From an uncultured euryarchaeote (GTDB lineage: Archaea > Thermoplasmatota > Poseidoniia > Poseidoniales > Poseidoniaceae): a stretch of 7,155 nucleotides of DNA. The position numbers were made by a program, and so were the translations under genes. The stretch covers positions 1-7,155 of the forward strand of contig CALCOQ010000160.1 in the NCBI GenBank assembly GCA_937897005.1, read 5' to 3'. This document shows, in pieces, positions 1 to 5,899 of this stretch. Every line of letters begins with the position of its first letter. The first letter of the stretch is position 1. A model generated the notes under the pieces. That model made no database searches, was not told where the DNA came from, and saw nothing but the letters and a program-made list of their open reading frames with translations.

Positions 1-492
1 ACTCACCAAAGGCTCATCCATCAGCATGAACACCGGTTCTGCCAACATCGCTCTCATCACTGCAATCCTTTGTGCTTCACCGCCGGAAAGTGTGTCTACT
101 TGCCTGCGTTCATAATGATCGAGTCTGAGGTCATGTAGAGCTTCCTTAATTATCTCCTTGACTCTTGAACGTGGCACTTCACGGGAGATTCCGAGGGCAA
201 GATTTCCCCCCACGTCCAGTTGTGGCATCAGTAGAGGTTGTTGAAAGATCATCCCGATACCTCGCCTTGATGTCGAAACGTTTGTCATATCTCTGCCATT
301 GACCAGTATTTCACCTGAGTCGATTTCCTGAAGTCCACAGATTGCTCTGAGCAATGTCGTCTTACCCGAACCATTCCGCCCCACAATTGTAACTATCTCT
401 CCTTCCTCGACCTTCAGATCAAGGCAACACAGTATCTTCACATCACCGAATGACACCATCAGTCTGCGAATCTCCAATGCGGGTGGTAGCAT
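1..492 (-). CDS. thiQ: Thiamine ABC transporter ATP-binding protein, 3' part missing
   Basis: This is the ATPase subunit expected to power thiamine import together with the ThiP-like permease directly upstream. I translated it by hand from the ATG at 492-490; the frame stays open for 164 codons to the window edge, so the C-terminal part is missing. Visible motifs are Walker A GRNGSGKT (residues 38-45), a Q-loop region with FQQP (83-86), the ABC signature LSGGEAQR (135-142) and Walker B FMLMDEP (155-161), whose last acidic residue E160 is the expected catalytic glutamate. The D-loop end and the switch histidine lie outside the window. The start codon overlaps the thiP stop (TGATG), which fixes the start and suggests translational coupling. 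The ATPase alone could equally belong to an iron or polyamine importer; the thiamine assignment comes from thiB, thiP and the ThiN-domain regulator in the same operon. Confidence 0.9.
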   Translation of the reverse strand, partial: MLPPALEIRRLMVSFGDVKILCCLDLKVEEGEIVTIVGRNGSGKTTLLRAICGLQEIDSGEILVNGRDMTNVSTSRRGIGMIFQQPLLMPQLDVGGNLALGISREVPRSRVKEIIKEALHDLRLDHYERRQVDTLSGGEAQRIAVMRAMLAEPVFMLMDEPLVS

Positions 493-2273
493 CAGATTCC
501 CCCCGTCTGGTCAGGAGCCCTGAATCTTTCTACAGCAAGATGCAGGATGCTGCAGAACAGCAGCAATATTGTCGCTGCGACCATCGCTGATGGTCTGGCC
601 AGTTGGTCGAATGGCTTGCTGATCGCTGCATCGATGAACATCGGCAGGGTGGCATTCTCACTGGCTCTCAAAACCACCCAACTGGCCCCGAATTCTCCTA
701 GCGAGATGGCAAGGACAAGCGATATTGCAATCATCAAAGGCGCTCTGAGAAGGCGCATTCTGACCCTCCACCATCGAGTGAAGGGCTCCATTCCAAGAGT
801 AGCAGCCATCTCTTCATGATGAGGATCAAGGTTGCGCAGGGGCTGAAGGATGCTGCGTACAGCGAATGGAAGTGCGACCATGCAATGACCCATCAGTGGG
901 AGCCACCAGGAATGTATCAATGAGGAATCCAGACTCATCACCCCAATGAGCACGCCATAGCCGATCATGACGCTTGAGAGAGCCAGAGGCGCAAGAGCGA
1001 GGTTTTCGTTGAACGAGGACCATAGTAGATGTCGACGTCGATATCCTTCATCTGTCCGAGCTCTTTTCTCAGCAGCATGACAGACTTCACAGACCAATAG
1101 AGCGAAGGGGATGACCAATGCAGCACAGAGAACTGCATAGAACATCGAATTCTGCAGGTGTTCCCACAATGACATCCCACCAACCATTGAATGGTTGCTG
1201 AATGCAAGGCTCCAGGCTTCGGTGGAGAAGGAACCACGTACCTTCAGACTGGCACTGAAGATGCTGAACATCGGTGTGATGATGAATAACATGATTCCTG
1301 CCATCACCAGCCAAGGAATTGAGTTTCGCAATGTCGTAGGGGATGGTGGAGGTGGCCTTGCAGCATCGGTGGCCAATGGCCATGTTTCATCGCGTCTTCT
1401 TCCTAAAGCCGATTGTATCCACAGTGCTGACAGGATGATCAACAATTGAATGGATGACAATGCCAGGACAACTTCGCTGGCTGTGGCTCCATAACATGAA
1501 CTGGCACCCTGTGCACAAATCCCAGCTGAACCACCCAGTTCGGCCATTGCTCTCTCCATGGTGTAATATTCGAAACCACCCAGATGCAGGATGATGGCGA
1601 AAGATGTGGCACAGAAGACGAATGTAAGTACCATGGCTGAAGCGATATGCGCCCACAACAAGGGGAACCAGAGGACACGAATGCGACCAGCAGCACTCCT
1701 CCCACATGGTAGTAGACGGACCTGTTCAACCAGATTCTCATCCAGTCTGGTGATCACTGGTTCAACCAGTCGCGTGAACAAGGCGATGTTGAACCAGACA
1801 TGAGCCATGAGTATGGCCAATAGCCAACCACCGTGTTCGAAGCCGAGTGATTCACTTAATCTTCCAACAACTCCACTCTCTTTGAGCAGATCCAGGCCTG
1901 TTGCTGAATGCAACAATCCATCCGGTCTGGTCAATTCGATGAATCCCATCGCCGCAACGATACTTGGAACGATGAAGGGCAAGGTGCTGAGAACCTTGAG
2001 CAGCCGCTGTCCAGGCCATCTCCAACGTCCTAACATGAAGGCCAGAGGAACACCTATGATGGCTGTGGCGATTGAAGATATCAGGCCGATGAGTATCGAG
2101 AATGAGACTGCATCCTTGGTCTGTCTTCGCGAATCAAGGTCGAGAATGGAGTCGAGGAGTCCAAGTTCAGCAACCTCCTCAAGTCGATTCCAAGCGAGCA
2201 AGAAGGGTATTACCATGACGAGGATGAGAACCACTGCTGGGATTCCTTCCCACGATCTTCTGAGCTCAACCAT
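492..2273 (-). CDS. thiP: Thiamine ABC transporter permease (fused, two permease domains)
   Basis: The 593-residue membrane protein is a head-to-tail duplication of the binding-protein-dependent permease domain, as in ThiP, which is about 535 residues in enterobacteria. I see about twelve hydrophobic segments, roughly at residues 11-27, 56-80, 92-112, 150-168, 206-230, 265-287, 319-341, 375-397, 424-447, 455-475, 511-533 and 561-580. Each half carries an EAA-type loop that should dock on the ATPase: residues 183-205 around G191 and 487-512 around G494. The second fits the consensus better (EEMAATLG). A basic, proline-rich linker (about 291-318, with RPPPPSP) joins the halves. Segments such as CATSFAIILHLGG (221-233) and the LPMFIDAA stretch near 543-550 resemble ThiP. 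The protein is longer than usual, partly because of a loop with C253 and C260. The ATG start lies 9 bases after the thiB stop. An iron-type FbpB permease is the main alternative, disfavoured by the context. Confidence 0.9.
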   Translation of the reverse strand: MVELRRSWEGIPAVVLILVMVIPFLLAWNRLEEVAELGLLDSILDLDSRRQTKDAVSFSILIGLISSIATAIIGVPLAFMLGRWRWPGQRLLKVLSTLPFIVPSIVAAMGFIELTRPDGLLHSATGLDLLKESGVVGRLSESLGFEHGGWLLAILMAHVWFNIALFTRLVEPVITRLDENLVEQVRLLPCGRSAAGRIRVLWFPLLWAHIASAMVLTFVFCATSFAIILHLGGFEYYTMERAMAELGGSAGICAQGASSCYGATASEVVLALSSIQLLIILSALWIQSALGRRRDETWPLATDAARPPPPSPTTLRNSIPWLVMAGIMLFIITPMFSIFSASLKVRGSFSTEAWSLAFSNHSMVGGMSLWEHLQNSMFYAVLCAALVIPFALLVCEVCHAAEKRARTDEGYRRRHLLWSSFNENLALAPLALSSVMIGYGVLIGVMSLDSSLIHSWWLPLMGHCMVALPFAVRSILQPLRNLDPHHEEMAATLGMEPFTRWWRVRMRLLRAPLMIAISLVLAISLGEFGASWVVLRASENATLPMFIDAAISKPFDQLARPSAMVAATILLLFCSILHLAVERFRAPDQTGGI

Positions 2274-2282
2274 GATTCAGCC

Positions 2283-3371
2283 TCAAGCCATGACCGAATC
2301 CCATGTATCCAACCAATCATCCATCTCAACAGCGATTCTCGCCATACTGATCTCAGCGTCAGCATAGGGAACCGCAGTGTGTTCAAGGTAAGGGCCTGCA
2401 GGCAGGTCGTGATTGTTCGAAGCCGGATACATGACATTGGTATCGGGTATGGTCGCCTGTAATTCGTCATTCATCAGGAATTCAAGGAATGCTCTGGCTC
2501 CTTTCACATTCACTCCCTCACCATTGCTGATTCCAGCATATTCAACCTGTAGGAATGATGCTCCGGAAATGTTGAGGCTACTACTGCTTGTAGTACCCCC
2601 ACCCCAGTAGGCTTCCGCTCCCGGGGAGTGGCAGTATGAGACCACTGCATGAGCGCCTCCAATGAATGAGTCTTCCCAGATTCCATATCCCGCTTCGTAG
2701 AGATTGACGTAGGATTCACTCCATCCGCTGGTGACCATGACATCATTGGCGGCCATCTGCTGCCACCAGTCAGAAAACCCGGTCTCCAGATCAGAATCAC
2801 TCTCGAAGTAATCGACAGTCATTGCGAGGAATGCTCTTCCAGGAGTACTGGTCCTTGGATTCTGCACTGCGACTTTACCCTTCCATTGTTCCTCTGTCAG
2901 ATTCCAGAGGCTGACCGGCATGGTGACGTTCTCGCCGTCAGCATAGTCAGTATCGATGTTGACACAAACCCTTCCCCAATCATATGGCACCACCATGTCA
3001 CCCGAGTATGCAACAGTCGCTTCTGGATGAAGGGGCGGAAGTGAAATGCCGTGGCTCTGATAGAGATCATGGTCAAGTGCGATCTGAAGGAAACTGTTGT
3101 CGATTCCGATCACCAGATCCGCCAAAGGAGCGCCTTGAGTTCTCAGGGCGGTCTCCAGAACCTTTCCACCGTCACCAACCTTGGTGAAAACCACTTCATA
3201 TCCACTACTCTCTTCAAATTGAGAGATCAATTCATCTGAAAGGGCGTATACATCATAGGTCAGGATGCGAATCGTGGTATCATCTTCCTCAATCACACCT
3301 AGGCAACCTGGTGATGCAATGGCAAGAACAAGGGGGAGAATGAGTAAGAATGAAAGTGCTTGATGGCGCAT
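2283..3371 (-). CDS. thiB: Thiamine-binding lipoprotein of the ABC transporter
   Basis: This 362-residue protein is the expected extracellular receptor that captures thiamine (possibly also its phosphates) and delivers it to ThiP. The N-terminus has a short basic start (MRHQ), a hydrophobic core (residues 6-19) and a lipobox-like SPGC with C23, so it is probably exported and lipid-anchored. The mature part matches the ThiB/TbpA family along its length: IRILTYDVYALSDEL (34-48), the GDGGKVLETAL stretch (66-76), ADLVIGIDNSFL (84-95), VVPYDWGRVCVNID (127-140), TSTPGRAFLAM (174-184), SGWSESYVNLYEAGYG (215-230) and VVSYCHSPGAEAYW (243-256). A serine-rich loop lies at about 258-265. I prefer ATG 3371, which overlaps the upstream stop as TGATG; a TTG one codon earlier (3374) is possible. 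ThiB proteins usually form part of a thiBPQ set, exactly as seen here. Confidence 0.93.
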   Translation of the reverse strand: MRHQALSFLLILPLVLAIASPGCLGVIEEDDTTIRILTYDVYALSDELISQFEESSGYEVVFTKVGDGGKVLETALRTQGAPLADLVIGIDNSFLQIALDHDLYQSHGISLPPLHPEATVAYSGDMVVPYDWGRVCVNIDTDYADGENVTMPVSLWNLTEEQWKGKVAVQNPRTSTPGRAFLAMTVDYFESDSDLETGFSDWWQQMAANDVMVTSGWSESYVNLYEAGYGIWEDSFIGGAHAVVSYCHSPGAEAYWGGGTTSSSSLNISGASFLQVEYAGISNGEGVNVKGARAFLEFLMNDELQATIPDTNVMYPASNNHDLPAGPYLEHTAVPYADAEISMARIAVEMDDWLDTWDSVMA

Positions 3372-4240
3372 CAAACCGCCTCTTCCTCAAGAATATCGAT
3401 GAAGGCATGGGTTCGGTCAACGACTTCACCTGCATTGGAGCCGATGATGAATATGTGTGGCTCCCAACCGTAACCACCAGTCCCTATCACAAAATCAAAC
3501 TCCGGTGAGTCACTACTGATGTTCTCTCCATCCCATTGCGCTTTCCTCCATTTCATCCTCTTGGCGCATCTATCAATGAGGCCGTGATTGATTTTATCTG
3601 ACTTCTTGCTCAATGGTGTTCGAAGATTGAGTATTGCCCTGATATCGGGTTTCACATCTTTAGTGCTGAGAAGAACCTTTGAAAGGCTTGAACTTGAACC
3701 CATGCTGGCTTTCTCATGGTGCCGTATTTTGCCATCTAGAACAGACAACCGTCCTGGGAAAGCGGCTACATCCTCCTTTCCGATGGCATCTGGCATGCAT
3801 GAGGCCAGATTCATTCCAACACCAGAGGTCCAGTTACTGATTCGAACAGGGTCAAGTCTTGAGCAGGACCATTCAAGTTGCCTCAACAGACTGGCTTCTT
3901 TCGCACCTCCTTTCAATTCAATTCCAGTCAGCGTCTTGTTTGATTGGAATGAGTGTCCTCCAGCGAATTGGATATCCATGATGATTCTCTGTCTCTCCAC
4001 TTTGGTCTTCGGACCTTGTATGATCAGGTATCTCGACAGGTCATTTGCCCAACCATCAATGGTGTCGGCATCTGCACTTGGCAGAACGGGGACCATTCTC
4101 AACAATTGGCGAGATACTGTGCTTTGAGTAGAACCCAGAATTGCAGCTATCTGGCTCTGGCTCCAACCTGCACTGTTCAGTGTCTTGGCAATCTGCATGT
4201 GCAGCCTCAGCAGCCATTTGTCCCCATTTTCTCCTAACAT
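3371..4240 (-). CDS. thiR: ThiR-like transcriptional regulator: N-terminal HTH plus ThiN domain
   Basis: The 289-residue protein joins a helix-turn-helix to a ThiN domain. The HTH spans roughly residues 12-48, with a recognition region around SQSQIAAILGSTQSTVSRQL (27-46). A linker at 50-115 follows. The ThiN-like domain (about 116-287) shows MNLASCMP (143-150), DVAAFPGRL (157-165), DIRAILNLR (199-207) and GTGGYGWEPHIFIIG (253-267). Free-standing or ThiD-fused ThiN makes thiamine phosphate. HTH-ThiN proteins in archaea (ThiR) act as thiamine-responsive regulators in which ThiN serves as the ligand sensor. As first gene of the thiBPQ operon, it most likely controls its own operon, probably as a repressor when thiamine phosphates are plentiful. 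The ATG at 4240 has no clear Shine-Dalgarno sequence, compatible with a leaderless or short-leader transcript. An in-frame ATG at codon 15 would cut into the HTH and is less likely. Retained catalytic activity cannot be excluded from sequence alone. Confidence 0.87.
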   Translation of the reverse strand: MLGENGDKWLLRLHMQIAKTLNSAGWSQSQIAAILGSTQSTVSRQLLRMVPVLPSADADTIDGWANDLSRYLIIQGPKTKVERQRIIMDIQFAGGHSFQSNKTLTGIELKGGAKEASLLRQLEWSCSRLDPVRISNWTSGVGMNLASCMPDAIGKEDVAAFPGRLSVLDGKIRHHEKASMGSSSSLSKVLLSTKDVKPDIRAILNLRTPLSKKSDKINHGLIDRCAKRMKWRKAQWDGENISSDSPEFDFVIGTGGYGWEPHIFIIGSNAGEVVDRTHAFIDILEEEAV

Positions 4241-4263
4241 GAAAGGCCGACTGCAAGGAGACT

Positions 4264-4293
4264 ATTCAATGTTGCTCATATCTCATTCAATGT
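4264..4293. repeat. Direct repeat ATTCAATGT, two copies 21 bases apart (candidate operator)
   Basis: ATTCAATGT occurs at 4264-4272 and again at 4285-4293. The start-to-start spacing of 21 bases is two helical turns, so two bound proteins would face the same side. Each copy is followed by ATAT, at 4278-4281 and 4300-4303. The copy nearer the thiR-like gene overlaps the weak TATA-like position of that gene, which would suit repression. That this binds ThiR is inference. Confidence 0.45.
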
Positions 4294-4305
4294 GCATGGA
4301 TATGA
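4276..4305. repeat. Perfect 7-base inverted repeat TCATATC-N16-GATATGA (candidate operator)
   Basis: TCATATC at 4276-4282 and GATATGA at 4299-4305 are exact reverse complements separated by 16 bases, centred at 4290/4291. The centre lies about 50 bases upstream of the thiR-like start codon. The arm-to-arm distance of 23 bases is near two helical turns, a spacing often used by dimeric helix-turn-helix proteins. It interleaves with the ATTCAATGT direct repeat. Seven-base arms can arise by chance, so the role is a hypothesis. Confidence 0.4.
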
Positions 4306-4360
4306 TTTCAGCAATGATTGATGCCATTCTGCACATTTACACCCCTATTGTGATCATTGG

Positions 4361-4380
4361 TTTTGGGAGGAACTTAAACA
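4361..4380 (+). promoter_or_regulatory. Possible archaeal promoter element (purine-rich BRE plus TTAAA) for the decarboxylase
   Basis: A purine-rich GGGAGGAA run (4365-4372) stands directly before CTTAAAC (4373-4379), resembling a BRE followed by a TATA-like box. Initiation about 25 bases downstream would give a leader of roughly 25-30 bases before the GTG at 4431. No better TATA-like sequence lies at the leaderless distance (about 4400-4406). The call rests on position and composition only. Confidence 0.3.
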
Positions 4381-4430
4381 CCGTGATGAAATTCCATTTC
4401 CAATCCTGTTCAAGCGTAACTCCTTGAGCC

Positions 4431-5882
4431 GTGACCCCCCGCACAGGGGGCGTGAACACAGCGGAGGTGGAACAGTTACTGGACGCGCTGGTCGTTCATG
4501 TCAGAAAGTGGTTGAAGCAGTCGGGCAATACCGAACTCGTGACCTTTTCCCCTACCCCCGCCGAGATTCGTATGCGTAGTAGATTGTCACCTCCGATGGA
4601 GGCAGAGGGAATTGAGGGTGTTCTCGAAGGAATGGATGATTTTCTTCGTTTCAGCATTCGTTCGGACAGCAAGAGATTCATGAATTCATTGTGGGGAGGA
4701 TTCAATGCCAGTGCATTTGCAGGTGAAGTACTCTCGGTTCTGGCTCAAACCTCGATGTATACATTTGAATTGGCACCTTTCGCAACGATGGTTGAACAGG
4801 CTCTGGTCAAGAGAATGTGTGAAATGGTTGGCTTTCCAGATGGAGCAGGAGTCTTGACAACTGGAGGTTCAAATGGCAATCTGGTTGGGATGTTATGTGG
4901 CAGACATTCCGTTCAACCTCTCTCAATGCATCGGGGTTTCGATGGTCGGAACAGTGCGATCATGGTTTCTGCTGAATCTCATTATTCTGTCTCGATGGCT
5001 GCAAATGTACTCGGAGTCGGATTGTCGAACATCGTTAAGGTTGCTTGTGACGATGAAGGGCGGATGCGCCCTGATGCTTTGGAGGAGGAGATAGGAATTG
5101 CAAAAAGAGCCGGTCAAGAGCCATTCTGTATCATCGCCACATCAGGGACCACGGTGAGGGGAGCCTTCGATCCATTGCTGGAGATATCTGAGATTGCTCA
5201 CCGTAATGGAATCTGGCTACATGTTGATGCTGCTTGGGGAGGGGCCGCATTGTTCAGCGCTGAGCATGCTTCATTGATGGATGGAGTGAGTCAGGCGGAT
5301 TCAGTATGTTGGGATGCGCACAAGATGATGGGTATTCCACTGATATGTTCGGTATTCCTGATCAAGGACCCAGAGATTTTGAGGGTGGTATGTTCGCATA
5401 CTGAGGGAGCTCATTATTTGCTGCACAATGTCTCGAAGGATGTGGACATGGGGCGAATCTCATTGCAATGCGGCAGGAGGAATGATGCGTTAAAAATGTG
5501 GCTGGCATGGAGAGAGATTGGAGATGCTGGTTGGGCGCGTCGCGTCGAGAGTTTTGTTGCATTGGCAGGGGAACTTGAAGCGATGATCAAAGAGCATCCA
5601 GAAATGGAGATGATGAGTACCAGAGTATGGGCCAATGTGTGCTTCAGGATGAATCCAGAATCTGTACCTTCTGAGGAACTGGATGATTTCAATTCGAGAC
5701 TCAGGAGAATGATACTACAGCGGGGCCGTTACATGGTCAGTAGATCATTGGTCGATGGTAATGTTGTTCTCAGGCCAGTCATTGCAAATGATGGTGTTGA
5801 CAGCGAGTCTCTCGCAGGTCTGTTGGATGAATGTGAACAGTGCGCTAACGAATTGTTGGAAGGCGAAACCCTCATTGGTTGA
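4431..5882 (+). CDS. PLP-dependent group II amino-acid decarboxylase (glutamate / cysteine sulfinate / aspartate type)
   Basis: The 483-residue enzyme should remove the alpha-carboxyl group of an acidic amino acid using pyridoxal phosphate in the cytoplasm. It follows animal GAD/CSAD-type decarboxylases closely: GEVLSVLAQTSMYTFELAP (98-116), TTGGSNGN (143-150), SESH-like AESHYS (181-186, H184 expected to stack on PLP), ATSGTTVRGAFDP (236-248), HVDAAWGG (264-271, D266 to the PLP nitrogen), WDAHKMMG (294-301, Schiff-base lysine K298) and LQCGRRND (345-352, R349 probably binding the substrate carboxylate). The usual NPHK is DAHK here. The products could be GABA, hypotaurine/taurine or beta-alanine; sequence does not decide. 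The start is uncertain: GTG 4431 is the first possible codon after an in-frame TGA at 4425. GTG 4452 and 4467 also exist, and none has a well-spaced Shine-Dalgarno sequence. The gene diverges from thiR and is followed closely by topoisomerase IB. Confidence 0.9.
   Translation: MTPRTGGVNTAEVEQLLDALVVHVRKWLKQSGNTELVTFSPTPAEIRMRSRLSPPMEAEGIEGVLEGMDDFLRFSIRSDSKRFMNSLWGGFNASAFAGEVLSVLAQTSMYTFELAPFATMVEQALVKRMCEMVGFPDGAGVLTTGGSNGNLVGMLCGRHSVQPLSMHRGFDGRNSAIMVSAESHYSVSMAANVLGVGLSNIVKVACDDEGRMRPDALEEEIGIAKRAGQEPFCIIATSGTTVRGAFDPLLEISEIAHRNGIWLHVDAAWGGAALFSAEHASLMDGVSQADSVCWDAHKMMGIPLICSVFLIKDPEILRVVCSHTEGAHYLLHNVSKDVDMGRISLQCGRRNDALKMWLAWREIGDAGWARRVESFVALAGELEAMIKEHPEMEMMSTRVWANVCFRMNPESVPSEELDDFNSRLRRMILQRGRYMVSRSLVDGNVVLRPVIANDGVDSESLAGLLDECEQCANELLEGETLIG
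4436..4450 (+). other. Short GC hairpin at the decarboxylase start
   Basis: CCCCC (4436-4440), a GCACA loop and GGGGG (4446-4450) can form a five-pair all-GC stem just inside the coding region if GTG 4431 is the start. It would sequester the G-run before GTG 4452. It could affect initiation or merely reflect a local G/C run. Confidence 0.35.
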
Positions 5883-5899
5883 TTGTATCATGTCGTTGT

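Larger units (their letters stand above)
4241..4430. promoter_or_regulatory. Divergent intergenic region between the thiR operon and the decarboxylase gene
   Basis: This is the only sizeable non-coding stretch in the window, and both flanking transcription units must start from it or close to it. It is visibly richer in A and T than the genes. I found no THI-box (CTGAGA-type) core, so a TPP riboswitch is not supported. It contains a direct repeat and an inverted repeat near the thiR start and a TATA-like element facing the decarboxylase, listed separately. For the leftward unit, the sequence ATTGAATA (minus strand, 4270-4263) sits about 23-30 bases before the ATG, where a TATA box of a leaderless archaeal transcript would lie; the match is weak. 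Confidence 0.6.

Noticed and set aside
1..2273. Iron(III) or other substrate for the ABC importer
   Set aside because: The ATPase and permease alone would allow it, but the binding protein matches ThiB along its length and the operon begins with a ThiN-domain regulator.
1807..2367. 186-codon plus-strand open frame opposite the permease and the end of thiB
   Set aside because: It lies antisense to clearly recognisable ThiP and ThiB coding sequence; its translation is Ser/Arg/Met-rich with no family resemblance.
3372..3374. TTG as the thiB start
   Set aside because: The next codon is ATG and overlaps the upstream stop as TGATG, a common coupling arrangement; TTG would add only one residue.
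3588..4127. 179-codon plus-strand open frame opposite the thiR-like gene
   Set aside because: It is antisense to the ThiN domain gene, which has clear family motifs; no motif is seen in the antisense product.
4241..4430. TPP riboswitch before the thiamine operon
   Set aside because: I looked for the conserved CTGAGA-type THI-box core on the minus strand and did not find it; the protein regulator explains control better.
5879..5899. TTG start for topoisomerase IB overlapping the decarboxylase stop
   Set aside because: It adds only seven residues (MIVSCRC) without family resemblance; ATG at 5900 begins a plausible N-terminus.
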